Origin: Aquiflexum balticum DSM 16537
Lineage (GTDB): Bacteria > Bacteroidota > Bacteroidia > Cytophagales > Cyclobacteriaceae
NCBI RefSeq assembly: GCF_900176595.1
Contig: NZ_LT838813.1
Coordinates: 2,622,001-2,686,000, forward strand
DNA: 64,000 bases
Direction: 5' to 3'
Below the pieces are notes generated by a model. It was not told the DNA's origin, did not search any database, and saw only the letters and a list, made by a program, of their open reading frames with translations. Of this stretch, positions 15,232 through 23,839 are shown piece by piece; within the stretch, counting starts at the first letter, position 1, and each line of letters begins with the position of its first letter. Position numbers and translations under genes: made by a program.

Positions 15232-16425
15232 ATGGCATACCAAAGGAAAGAAAAAGCAAGCTTGCTGAAACGGCTGAAGGATGAACCGAGGAGGTTTATA
15301 CAGGTCATCTATGGACCTCGGCAGGTAGGTAAGACTACAATGGTCAGGCAAATTATGGAAGAACTTGATTATCCCCATCACTTGGTGGCTGCGGATGCTG
15401 TGCCGGCAGGGGATGGCTTGTGGATAGCGCAGCAATGGGGAAATGTCCGGATCCGGCAGCAACAACAAGCTGACAAACCATTTCTCCTGGTCATCGATGA
15501 AGTCCAAAAGATCGACAACTGGTCCGAACAGATCAAAGCTGAATGGGATAGAGATGCCGCTGAGGGTAGGGACATCAGGGTTGTTTTGTTGGGTTCGCCA
15601 AGGTTGATGCTGCAGCAGGGACTGACAGAATCTTTGGCAGGAAGGTTTGAAGCCACTTACCTCGGGCATTGGTCCTATAAGGAAATGAAGGATGCCTTTG
15701 GTCTGACAGCTGAGGAGTTTGTGTGGTTTGGGGGCTATCCTGGTGCGATTGCGCTGAGAGAGGATGAAGACAGGTGGAAAAGCTATGTCCGGGATGCGCT
15801 TTTGGAGACGAGTATCTCCAAAGACATCCTGATGCTCACCCGGGTGGATAAACCTGCCTTGATGAAGCGTTTGTTTGAATTGGGATCGGCTTATTCGGGA
15901 CAGATTCTGAGTTTTACCAAAATCATGGGACAACTGACCGATGCGGGTAACACCACCACACTGGCAAATTATCTCGAGCTGTTGAATGATGCCGGGCTGT
16001 TGGCTGGATTGGAAAAATACAGCCCTAATATGGTCAGAAAGCGCTCTTCCAGTCCCAAGTTTCAGGTGTATAACACGGCGATCATGTCGGGGATTTCGGG
16101 TGAAAGTCTCGATACTTTGCTTGAAGACCATGAGGCCTGGGGAAGGTGGGTGGAATCTGCGGTTGGCGCGCACCTCATCAATCAGGTATTCAAGGACAAA
16201 AAGCTTTCTCTACATTATTGGCGGGAAGGCAATGACGAAGTGGATTATGTGGTTGAATACAAGAAGCGGGTGATTGGACTTGAAGTGAAGTCCGGTAAGA
16301 CAGGAAAACTATCCGGCTTGAATGCATTCGATAAAAAATTCAAACCTGAAAAATCCCTCCTGATCGGTGCAGACGGGATTCCATGGCAGGAGTTTTTGCA
16401 AATGGATGTAGTGGATTTGTTTTAA
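15232..16425 (+). CDS. AAA ATPase with DUF4143 C-terminal domain
   Basis: ATP-binding protein of the AAA_14/DUF4143 family, found widely in bacteria and archaea, usually as solitary mobile-looking genes; its function is unknown. Walker A is YGPRQVGKTT near residue 30, Walker B LLVIDEVQK near 90, and a sensor-like Ser/Arg in VLLGSPRLML and SLAGRFE. The C-terminal part has E-S-AVGAHLINQ, then WREGNDEVDYVV and a VIGLEVKSGK block that resembles a PD-(D/E)xK-like core (Asp, Glu, Lys). The start at ATG 15232 (MAYQRKEK) is preferred to TTG 15205, which lies in the palindrome. Length 397 residues. It has matching palindromes on both sides and its own terminator. Confidence 0.9.
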   Translation: MAYQRKEKASLLKRLKDEPRRFIQVIYGPRQVGKTTMVRQIMEELDYPHHLVAADAVPAGDGLWIAQQWGNVRIRQQQQADKPFLLVIDEVQKIDNWSEQIKAEWDRDAAEGRDIRVVLLGSPRLMLQQGLTESLAGRFEATYLGHWSYKEMKDAFGLTAEEFVWFGGYPGAIALREDEDRWKSYVRDALLETSISKDILMLTRVDKPALMKRLFELGSAYSGQILSFTKIMGQLTDAGNTTTLANYLELLNDAGLLAGLEKYSPNMVRKRSSSPKFQVYNTAIMSGISGESLDTLLEDHEAWGRWVESAVGAHLINQVFKDKKLSLHYWREGNDEVDYVVEYKKRVIGLEVKSGKTGKLSGLNAFDKKFKPEKSLLIGADGIPWQEFLQMDVVDLF

Positions 16426-16454
16426 AAAAGGCAGTCGATATGGCTGCCTTTTTT
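16424..16454 (+). terminator. Terminator of the DUF4143 ATPase gene
   Basis: Stem AAAAAAGGCAG / CTGCCTTTTTT (11 bp) around a 9-nt loop, overlapping the stop codon and ending in T6. Confidence 0.85.
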
Positions 16455-16520
16455 GGTTTTTGAAGCTTAAAAATATTATTATAACTATTTGAATATCATT
16501 TATTAGAATACATTTTTAAT

Positions 16521-16567
16521 AAATTACTCAATGTATTGAGTAATTTAACTCAATAGGATGAGTAAAT
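16521..16567. repeat. Palindrome pair downstream of the DUF4143 ATPase gene
   Basis: Perfect 12-bp arms AAATTACTCAAT and ATTGAGTAATTT around GT (16521-16546), followed by an imperfect second copy ending in GAGTAAATT. The core TTACTCAATGTATTGAGTAA is identical to the upstream one. Confidence 0.7.
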
Positions 16568-16638
16568 TATTCTGACTTATGGAATATCCGATTCTGATTT
16601 AGGAAGAAAGGGTTTTTTCGTATTGGGAGGTTGGGCTC

Positions 16639-16688
16639 GGCAGTCTGAAGACTGCAATGTGGTGGTCCAAGTCAAAGACTTGAACCAT
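16639..16688 (-). repeat. Double-palindrome repeat, copy D (reverse)
   Basis: GGCAGTCT-GA-AGACTGC then CCAAGTC-AA-AGACTTG; same order and orientation as copy C, with one shortened arm. Confidence 0.75.
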
Positions 16689-16753
16689 TCGGACCATTCG
16701 GGTTATCGATTCTAATTTTTCAATTTTGAAATCTTTCAATCTTTGAATTAACC

Positions 16754-18115
16754 TTAAATTGCCTTACTGAATCCAAACTTAGCCTCTTCTTTTTCCTGCA
16801 TCCTCAAGTCAAAAACCATACAGATATTCCTGATAAAAGGTAGTCCTGCTTCAAACACTTCTATTCCTTTGGAGTCAAATTCTATCAATCCTTCTTCTTT
16901 GAATACTTTCAATTTATCCCAGTTTTTCTTGCCCAATAAGGAATAGTAACAGAAATTCCAGGTTGCCTTTTGGTTGCAAATCAGGTTAAGGATGAGTTCT
17001 CTAGTTTCAATGTCTTCTTTGCTCATGATATGTCCCTTGCTTATCGCAAAGTGCTTCAGACTGATCTGTTCTTTGTAAAGGTCAATTTCTTTGGTATTCT
17101 GGGCATAGGCATAGTAGACATCTGAGATGGAACTGTTTCCCAAACCGATCAGGATTTTGGAAGGAGAGGTGGTGTAGCCCATGAAATTCCTATGAAGGGT
17201 TTTATTCTCTTTGGCTGCGTAAAGGGGATCATTTGAAAGAGCAAAATGGTCCATGCCGATTTCATGGTAGCCCATTGCAGCAAGTTGCACCTTACCTTTC
17301 TCATAGAGTACTCTTTTCTCTGATTCCAAAGGCAAAAACTGCTCAAAGCTCTTTTGGGCAGGAAAGGCAGCGGGAAGATGGGCATAACTGTAAAATGCAA
17401 TCCGGTCAGGTTTTAACAAGGAGACCTGTTTGAATGTGTTTTCAATAGTCTCTAAAGTCTGATGCGGAAGACCATATATCAGGTCAAAATTTACAGAATC
17501 ATAGCCTATTTCCCTTGCCACTTCTGTGGCTTCTTTTACCCTTTCAAAAGGCTGAATCCGGTGAATTGCCTTCTGAACAGCCAAATCGAAATCCTGAATC
17601 CCATAGCTGACCCTTTTGAAACCCAGGTCAAATAAAGTCTGTAAATGTTCTCTTGTGGTATTATTGGGATGACCTTCAAAACTTAATTCAGCATTGGACA
17701 TCAATACACTACTTTCCAAAATAAAGGATAATAGCTCTTTGAGTGATTCAGGTGAGAAAAAGGTAGGTGTACCCCCTCCCAAGTGGATACCGGCCAGTTT
17801 TGGTTGGTCATCAATTATCTTCAGGTAAGCATCCCATTCATTCAGAATGGAGGTGATGTAAGGAGTTTCTACTGCATGGTTTTTGGTAATGCGCTTGTTG
17901 CAGCCACAGTAAGTGCAGAGACTTTCGCAATAGGGGAGATGTATGTATAATGTTACGCCTTCAGTTGGGCCAAAGTCTTCGTAAGCTTTTTTCATCAATC
18001 CAATCCAGCCGTTTTCATTCAGGTCATCGGCCCAAAGGGGAACGGTGGGGTAGGAAGTGTAGCGCGGGGCGGGCACATTGTACTTTTGCAAAAGTCTGGG
18101 AGATACTGTTTTCAT
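16754..18115 (-). CDS. hemN: Oxygen-independent coproporphyrinogen III oxidase
   Basis: Radical SAM enzyme that decarboxylates coproporphyrinogen III to protoporphyrinogen IX without oxygen in heme synthesis. The 4Fe-4S motif is CESLCTYCGC (C-x3-C-x2-C-x-C) near residue 63, GGGTPTF follows, and the length (453 residues from ATG ending at 18115; 456 if the TTG at 18124 is used) matches E. coli HemN. The N-terminal RYTSYPTVP is a true HemN mark that separates it from HemW. The C-terminal HemN domain is present. Probably monocistronic and divergent from the next gene; TTTCAATTGAAA (18173-18184) in the shared region is a possible regulator site. Confidence 0.95.
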   Translation of the reverse strand: MKTVSPRLLQKYNVPAPRYTSYPTVPLWADDLNENGWIGLMKKAYEDFGPTEGVTLYIHLPYCESLCTYCGCNKRITKNHAVETPYITSILNEWDAYLKIIDDQPKLAGIHLGGGTPTFFSPESLKELLSFILESSVLMSNAELSFEGHPNNTTREHLQTLFDLGFKRVSYGIQDFDLAVQKAIHRIQPFERVKEATEVAREIGYDSVNFDLIYGLPHQTLETIENTFKQVSLLKPDRIAFYSYAHLPAAFPAQKSFEQFLPLESEKRVLYEKGKVQLAAMGYHEIGMDHFALSNDPLYAAKENKTLHRNFMGYTTSPSKILIGLGNSSISDVYYAYAQNTKEIDLYKEQISLKHFAISKGHIMSKEDIETRELILNLICNQKATWNFCYYSLLGKKNWDKLKVFKEEGLIEFDSKGIEVFEAGLPFIRNICMVFDLRMQEKEEAKFGFSKAI

Positions 18116-18272
18116 AAGCTTCAACTATTTGGCAAATTTGAAATATTTCGGAGCGGGTTTTTATGATATGAATTTCAATTGAAACTGATAAATGTCATGA
18201 TTTTTAAAGGTGAAAGGAATGGAGATTAAAATTTAAATTGATATTTTTAGAATCAATCCTAAATCTTAATCC

Positions 18273-19643
18273 ATGAAAACCGACATCACAGATTCCTCAA
18301 GAAGAAGCTTTTTGGCAAAATCAGCCACCTTGGCGGCAGGATCCGTTTTTTTAAACAGTATTTCTGAAGCTTTGACGCTCCATAATAATCCCGATGAAAA
18401 GATGAAAATCGTCCTGGTGGGACTTGGAATCAGGGGAGTCAATATGTTTGGCAGGGAAGTCCAAAGGATTTATCCTGATCAGATTGAGTTTGTAGGACTC
18501 TGTGATATCAATCCGGGCCGATTGGAATTCGGAAAAAAACACATTGGAGTGGACTGTCCCCTTTACACGGATTTTGATAAGATGTTGGCCGAAAGAAAGC
18601 CGGATGTGGTGATTGTGACCACGGTGGATAATACCCATCACGAATTCATCATCAAAGCCCTTGATTTTGGGAGTAATGTGATCACCGAAAAACCCATGAC
18701 CACGGATCAGTTCAAGTGTCAGGCCATTCTTGATGCAGAGCGAAAGTCAGGGAAAAAGGTTATTGTGACATTCAATTACCGGTATTCTCCTCACCGTCAG
18801 CGTATGCATGAAATCCTGCATTCGGGAGAAATAGGGGAAATTACCTCTGTGGATTTTCATTGGTATCTCAATACTTCCCATGGTGCGGATTATTTTAGAA
18901 GGTGGCATGGCTATAAAGAAAAAGGGGGAACCCTTTTGGTGCACAAATCCACACACCATTTTGATTTACTCAATTGGTGGTTGGATTCTGATCCGGAAGA
19001 AGTTTTTGCTTATGGAGCACTTGAGTTTTATGGAAAAAACGGCAAATTCCGCCATACCCATTGCAGACCTTGCCCGCATAAGAGCAATTGTGATTTTTAT
19101 TGGGACATTACTAAAAGCCAGCATATGGTCGATCTTTATGTCAACAATGAGCAACATGATGGTTACCTTAGAGACGGTTGTGTTTTCAGAGAAGATATTG
19201 ATATCTATGATAAAATGGCGGTTCAGATCCGGTATATGAACGGTGTACAGGTTTCATATTCCCTGACTACTTATTCACCTTATGAAGGTTACCGCATCGC
19301 CTTCAATGGTACCAAAGGCCGGCTTGAAGCCTGGATCAAGGAAAGTCAGCCTTGGCAGGAGATGGCGCAGGATGAGCTTCGGCTCACCAAAAACTTTGGA
19401 GATACCGAAATCATCACTATTCCCCATGGCGGAGGAGGACATGGTGGAGGAGATACCCGATTAAAAGACAAACTCTTTAAAGATCCCACTATGGCCGACC
19501 CTTACCGTCAATCAGCCGGAACAAGGGATGGGGCGATGTCTATCTTGGTGGGAATTGCTGCAAGAAACAGTATTGAAAGCGGAAGACCCGTAAGGATTGC
19601 CGAACTGACGGATATTGAGTTGAAGAAGAAAGGGCGGATTTGA
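18273..19643 (+). CDS. Tat-exported Gfo/Idh/MocA-family oxidoreductase
   Basis: NAD(P)-dependent sugar or polyol oxidoreductase-like protein. The N-terminus has a twin-arginine signal (SSRRSFLAKSATLAAGSVF), so it is folded before export. The Rossmann part has VLVGLGIRG, and the substrate part has the family's EKPMTT with the catalytic Lys and KSTHHFDLLNWW with a conserved His. A cysteine group CRPCPHKSNC around residue 270 could bind a metal and recurs in Bacteroidota members. Such exported relatives include glycosidases that use NAD as a cofactor (GH109-like), so a redox-assisted hydrolase is possible. Substrate unknown. Length 456 residues, ATG start. Confidence 0.88.
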   Translation: MKTDITDSSRRSFLAKSATLAAGSVFLNSISEALTLHNNPDEKMKIVLVGLGIRGVNMFGREVQRIYPDQIEFVGLCDINPGRLEFGKKHIGVDCPLYTDFDKMLAERKPDVVIVTTVDNTHHEFIIKALDFGSNVITEKPMTTDQFKCQAILDAERKSGKKVIVTFNYRYSPHRQRMHEILHSGEIGEITSVDFHWYLNTSHGADYFRRWHGYKEKGGTLLVHKSTHHFDLLNWWLDSDPEEVFAYGALEFYGKNGKFRHTHCRPCPHKSNCDFYWDITKSQHMVDLYVNNEQHDGYLRDGCVFREDIDIYDKMAVQIRYMNGVQVSYSLTTYSPYEGYRIAFNGTKGRLEAWIKESQPWQEMAQDELRLTKNFGDTEIITIPHGGGGHGGGDTRLKDKLFKDPTMADPYRQSAGTRDGAMSILVGIAARNSIESGRPVRIAELTDIELKKKGRI

Positions 19644-19664
19644 TACTGAAAGTTATATTAGACT

Positions 19665-20111
19665 ATGAAGTTTCCGTTTTTCCTGTACCTTCTTTTTTCT
19701 CTTCACCTCTTTCTCAGTTTAGGTGCAATTACCGGAGGAGGAATGTTGATCCTCAAACCGGATGGTTCCTTACTGGGTATGGAAACCGGATGGCTTTCTC
19801 AATCGCCATTCAGTTCCTACCTCATTCCCGGTTTTTTACTATTCATTTTTAGTGGTTTGCTTCCTTTATTTGCATTTCTTGGGTTACTCTTAAAACCTGA
19901 ATGGAGATGGGCTAATGTACTCAATATCTACCCCAACAGACATTGGTCCTGGGCATATTCCTTGTATTCGGGCATTATTGTGATTACATGGATTACAGTT
20001 CAGCTGATCATGACACGGTATTTTTGGTTGCAGCCTGTCATGATTTTCACTGGCCTGTTGATTATTATTTTCACTTTGACACCTGCAATAATGAAAAAAT
20101 TCGAATTGTAA
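19665..20111 (+). CDS. Small integral membrane protein, function unknown
   Basis: 148 residues with four likely membrane segments: about 5-28, 50-75, 95-113 and 118-140. The loop LILKPDGSLLGMETGWLSQSPF between the first two is typical of small uncharacterised membrane proteins in many bacteria. No catalytic motif is seen. It starts 21 bp after the oxidoreductase stop and may be cotranscribed with it. The last base of its stop codon is the first base of the ATG of the DUF4184 remnant that follows. Confidence 0.7.
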   Translation: MKFPFFLYLLFSLHLFLSLGAITGGGMLILKPDGSLLGMETGWLSQSPFSSYLIPGFLLFIFSGLLPLFAFLGLLLKPEWRWANVLNIYPNRHWSWAYSLYSGIIVITWITVQLIMTRYFWLQPVMIFTGLLIIIFTLTPAIMKKFEL

Positions 20112-20385
20112 TGAGCGGCCTGATAGTAGGAAGCTTGGTTCCCGATTTTGAAAAATTCATCAACCTGAGACAGGGGCATACCTTTAGCCACACTGGGGGA
20201 GGTATTTTTTGTTTCAGTCTGCTTTTAGGGTTATTGCTCTTTTTTATTTCTTGGCCAGAAACCCCTTGATTGATTACCTACCTGAGCATATCAGAAAGAG
20301 TCTTCATGTCAATAAGGGGGCAATTGGGTTTTGCATTTTAAAATGCATTTTCCCATACTGTTTTGGATGGCATTAGCAAAGACAA
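20111..20385 (+). pseudogene. Truncated and frameshifted DUF4184-family gene
   Basis: Frame 1 from 20111 reads MSGLIVGSLVPDFEKFINLRQ, then GHTFSHTGGGIFCFSLLLGLL, and stops at 20269. The next frame continues with ARNPLIDYLPEHIRKSLHVN to a stop near 20382. In DUF4184 membrane proteins these blocks are consecutive, after an N-terminal segment that is missing here. So the gene has lost its 5' end and carries a frameshift near 20255, and the C-terminal half is not recognisable. Family assignment rests on remembered patterns (GSxxPDFEYF, SHT, NPLIDxLP). Confidence 0.6.
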
Positions 20386-20457
20386 CGACTGGTTGGTCAA
20401 TTACTCTCCCCTGACCGGGAATGGTATCAAATCCCCCGACATGACAGCTGGATTCCA

Positions 20458-21858
20458 TCACTTCCTTACATGTTTCTCCTCAATCCGCATCAGTTCCGCC
20501 TGTAATTTATCTTTTGGAATCCATTCCCCACGGACCATTACCCCATTTACTTTCTTAAGATTGGAAAGATCATTCAAGGGATTTCCCTCTACCAGAACAA
20601 AATCAGCTGCAGCCCCTTTTTTGATTTGGCCAAACTCACCTTCTCTTTCAAAATACCTGGCAACATTGACTGAACCCGATACAAGAATTTCATAGGGACT
20701 CATCCCTGCCTCCTTCATGGAATAGATTTCATTGTGGATAGAAAATCCGGGGACGTTGAATACCTGCGGAGAATCAGAACTCATTATAATGGGCACTCCC
20801 CCACGGTGCAGGGCCATCAGCATTTCCTTTCTGAATTCCAGATAGGGTCTGACATTTTCTTCCTTTAGAACGCCTTGGTTTTCCAGGAGTTTTTTCTGAT
20901 TGACCCATTGCTGTACTTGTACACCGGGCATGTATTTCATTTCCGGTTCCAAGCGGAATTCATCAGCAGGAATATAGCCAAAGAACCTTTCAAATAAAGT
21001 TAGTGTCGGAGCAATCCACGCTTGCTTGTCCAATGTCAATTGGACCAAATAAGGAATTCTGGACATATCCGCATCCTTGACAGCCATCATACTAAATGGA
21101 CCTGCGACTTGTGGATCTAATTTGGACTTGTCTGTAACCAAAGCTTCAATATATCCATCCATATGTTCCACGGATCTGTAGCCGTTATTCAAAGAATTGA
21201 CCAAGCCAACATCCAGGGAAATATGACCTCCGAACATGATATCTTCTTCCTTGGCTGTATTGGCTATAGCTAAGAACTTGGGCATGTCCAAACCGGGGTG
21301 TAATTTGAGGTGGTCAAAACCAGCCTCTTTTTGTTCCCGTACCATAGCTTCCCCCATTTGAGGGGTTTCTACTGAGTTGCCGTTCAGGGATTGTCCGGCA
21401 GCAAAAATTCTGGGACCGGTGATTTCACCTGAATCGATTTTCTTTTTGAGTTCCAAATGGGAGTGGTGCCCTATCATTCCCCTGACATTGAGGACGCCAT
21501 TGGCGAGGTAAAGCCACATAACATCCTGAATATAGGAGAAGTCATCCGTTTCCGTGGTGGGAATATGGGAATGCATTTCACTCAATCCAGGAAAAGCATA
21601 AGCGCCTTTACCATCTATCTCCACTACTTTTTTGGAAAATTTTGGTTTTTTATTAGCTGGATAGACACCTACTATTTTTCCATCTTGGACATGGATAAGA
21701 TGATCTTTTAAAACCTGATCATTTTCCATGCTGATGACATCTATATTTCTGACAAGATATTCCTGTCCAAAAAGGGATAAAGGAGAATTAAAAAACAACA
21801 ATAATATGGCAATGCATAATTGGAGATTTTTGGTAAGGTTAGTGATTGCAGTGTTCAT
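20458..21858 (-). CDS. Secreted amidohydrolase
   Basis: Metal-dependent hydrolase of the imidazolonepropionase/prolidase-like branch of the amidohydrolase superfamily. The start at the ATG ending at 21858 gives a signal peptide (MNTAITNLTKNLQLCIAILL...SLFGQ); the longer frame to 21957 would overlap the next gene. Metal ligands: HxH in EMHSHIP, a His in GGHISLDVG, a His in SVEHMDGY and an Asp in MSSDSPQ; a Lys in DHLKLHPG may be the bridging or substituting residue. The C-terminal strand block EGEFGQIKKGAAADFVLVEGNP is typical. Substrate unknown; relatives act on dipeptides, lactones or cyclic amides. Length 466 residues. Confidence 0.87.
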   Translation of the reverse strand: MNTAITNLTKNLQLCIAILLLFFNSPLSLFGQEYLVRNIDVISMENDQVLKDHLIHVQDGKIVGVYPANKKPKFSKKVVEIDGKGAYAFPGLSEMHSHIPTTETDDFSYIQDVMWLYLANGVLNVRGMIGHHSHLELKKKIDSGEITGPRIFAAGQSLNGNSVETPQMGEAMVREQKEAGFDHLKLHPGLDMPKFLAIANTAKEEDIMFGGHISLDVGLVNSLNNGYRSVEHMDGYIEALVTDKSKLDPQVAGPFSMMAVKDADMSRIPYLVQLTLDKQAWIAPTLTLFERFFGYIPADEFRLEPEMKYMPGVQVQQWVNQKKLLENQGVLKEENVRPYLEFRKEMLMALHRGGVPIIMSSDSPQVFNVPGFSIHNEIYSMKEAGMSPYEILVSGSVNVARYFEREGEFGQIKKGAAADFVLVEGNPLNDLSNLKKVNGVMVRGEWIPKDKLQAELMRIEEKHVRK

Positions 21859-21889
21859 GATACTTGGGTTTATTTGACAGCAATGATTT

Positions 21890-23788
21890 TTATGATTTCC
21901 ATTCTGAATGATAGAACTTTCCCGAAGGATCATCTTTTCTTTGATATGTATGAGCACCGAAAAAATCCCTTTGCGCTTGTATTAAATTGGCAGAAGAATC
22001 CGTGGTAATTCTTCCATAAAAATAGTTTACAGCTGCAGACATGACAGGCAACGCAAATCCATGCTGCAAACCCAAGCCCACTATATAAGCCAAATCATGT
22101 CTCAATTCTTTTGCCTTGGCTTTGATTTGTTTGGTTTTCAATAGGGAACTGTTTTCCTTGAAAAGAGTAACCATATTTTCCATCAAGGTAGATCTGATAA
22201 TGCATCCATTGGTCCAGATACGGGCTATTTCACTGAATTCAAGATTCCAATTTTCATTTTTGGATACCTGTTCCATCAGGTTGAAACCAACCTCATGGTT
22301 CAGGATTCTTGTGAGGGCATAGGCATTTCTTACTTTTTCCAACAAAATAACTTTATCCTCCGCAAATGCCCCGAATCTGTGTCCATACAATGCTGCCAAT
22401 TCCTCTCTGTCCTCTTTTTGGCTGGAAAGCAAACGGGCTGTGACAGCTTCAGCCAAAGGGCTGTAGGGAACATAGTATTTCAAGGCAGTAGTCAAGGACC
22501 ACGCACCAGTTCCCTTTTGGCCAGCTTTGTCGAGGATCATGTCCAAGAGAAAATTTTTCCCTTCTTTGGTCACCAAAATATCTGCTGTGATTTCCAATAG
22601 GTAACTTTTCAATCCTTCGCCCGACCAGGATTTTAAGATTTTTGAGATTTCAGGATAAGACAGTTTCAATCCATATTTCATCAGGTGGACGGTTTCTGCC
22701 ATGACCTGCATCTCTGCATATTCTATACTGTTATGGACCATTTTGATAAAATGACCTGAACCTGATGGGCCTATAAAACCAACGCATGGCTTTCCATTAG
22801 CATCTTTTGCTGCGATTTTTTTTAGATATGGAGCAATAAGGTCGTAAGCTTCCTTACTTCCTCCCGGCATCATTGAAGGGCCTTTTCTGGCACCCTCTTC
22901 GCCACCTGAAACACCCATCGGGATAAAATGGAAACCTTTTTGGTTAATATCCTGAAACCTTCGGGAAGAATCTTCAAAAAAGGAATTGCCGCCGTCAATG
23001 ATAATATCTCCCTGATCCAATAAAGGTTCCAATTGTTGTATTTGTTGGTCAATGGCAACTCCCGCAGGAATCATCAAAAGTATTTTCCTGGGTTTATCCA
23101 AAGCCTTCACAAATGTCTCCAAATCATCAAAACCTTTGAGCAATGGAAATAGGCTATTTTCTGATGCAAAAGTGGAGGCGATTTTTTCTTCTTTTTCCGG
23201 AACATGTCTATTGAATACTGCAGTCGGAACACCATTCTCCGCAAGGTTCATGGCCAGACTTTTTCCCATCACACCCATTCCAATTACGCCAACATGCAGT
23301 CCCGGAGAGGTTATCTTTTCAGATTGCATGATTATTTCCAACAAGTCTTCGGGTTTTTTGATAACATCCAAATGCAGGCCATATTCAGGTTCTTCCCAAG
23401 TTTCCAATTGGGATTCCAACAAGCCGGGTTTCATATAATGATCTTCCCTGGTCATCATTCTTTCGTTAAGCAATTCCTTGCTACCTTTGAGATGGACCCA
23501 AAGTATTTGAGGGACTACCTGAAGCATCTGCCGATATTGTTCCTTCAAGGCAGAACAAGCTAATATACCGCCTCCTGAAGCTTCCCATTCCTGAATTTTA
23601 TCAGCAAGGTGCTCCAGCCACGGAATCCGGTCATGATCATTGAGAGGAATGCCGTTGGACATCTTTTCAATGTTGGAAGTAGGATGGAAATCGTCTGCAT
23701 CAAAAAAGGGAAGCCAAAGTTTTTTGGCTAAGTGGGTGCCCAAAGTAGTTTTTCCGCTGCCCGAAACTCCTGTTATTATGATTATCAT
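21890..23788 (-). CDS. Gluconokinase / 6-phosphogluconate dehydrogenase fusion
   Basis: Two consecutive enzymes of the gluconate and pentose phosphate route in one chain. Residues 1-155 are a GntK-type gluconokinase: P-loop GVSGSGKT at 7-14, DADDFHP at 30-36 and CSALKEQYR with conserved Ser/Lys. A linker of about 10 residues leads to a complete 6-phosphogluconate dehydrogenase from about 164: NADP site VGVIGMGVMG at 166-175, substrate and catalytic groups SGGEEGA and GSGHFIKMVHNSIEY, and C-terminal QRDFFGAHTYQR. The start at ATG ending 23788 is preferred to the TTG at 23803. Coupling would channel gluconate to ribulose 5-phosphate. The IWTNGCIIRS segment has Thr where Arg is usual (IWRGGCIIRS). 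Single gene, divergent from the CBS/DUF294 gene. Confidence 0.93.
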   Translation of the reverse strand: MIIIITGVSGSGKTTLGTHLAKKLWLPFFDADDFHPTSNIEKMSNGIPLNDHDRIPWLEHLADKIQEWEASGGGILACSALKEQYRQMLQVVPQILWVHLKGSKELLNERMMTREDHYMKPGLLESQLETWEEPEYGLHLDVIKKPEDLLEIIMQSEKITSPGLHVGVIGMGVMGKSLAMNLAENGVPTAVFNRHVPEKEEKIASTFASENSLFPLLKGFDDLETFVKALDKPRKILLMIPAGVAIDQQIQQLEPLLDQGDIIIDGGNSFFEDSSRRFQDINQKGFHFIPMGVSGGEEGARKGPSMMPGGSKEAYDLIAPYLKKIAAKDANGKPCVGFIGPSGSGHFIKMVHNSIEYAEMQVMAETVHLMKYGLKLSYPEISKILKSWSGEGLKSYLLEITADILVTKEGKNFLLDMILDKAGQKGTGAWSLTTALKYYVPYSPLAEAVTARLLSSQKEDREELAALYGHRFGAFAEDKVILLEKVRNAYALTRILNHEVGFNLMEQVSKNENWNLEFSEIARIWTNGCIIRSTLMENMVTLFKENSSLLKTKQIKAKAKELRHDLAYIVGLGLQHGFALPVMSAAVNYFYGRITTDSSANLIQAQRDFFGAHTYQRKDDPSGKFYHSEWKS

Positions 23789-23839
23789 AGTCGAATTTAA
23801 CAATTTTAATTATTTTCACCATGGATAGATGAAGCCTGC

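Larger units (their letters stand above)
16455..16753. other. Gap between ATPase terminator and hemN end
   Basis: No reading frame of note. It contains the downstream palindrome pair (16521-16567) and copy D of the double-palindrome repeat (16639-16688). Confidence 0.65.

Noticed and set aside
13155-16688. CRISPR array in the repeat-rich stretch
   Set aside because: The repeats are palindromic, in both orientations and irregularly spaced, with no equal spacers and no cas genes.
18121-18272. FNR-type site in front of hemN
   Set aside because: No TTGAT-N4-ATCAA sequence; only a TTTCAATTGAAA palindrome of unknown meaning.
20363-20695. 110-residue plus-strand frame opposite the amidohydrolase end
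   Set aside because: Antisense to a well-conserved enzyme and of shadow-like composition; only its first bases touch the DUF4184 remnant.
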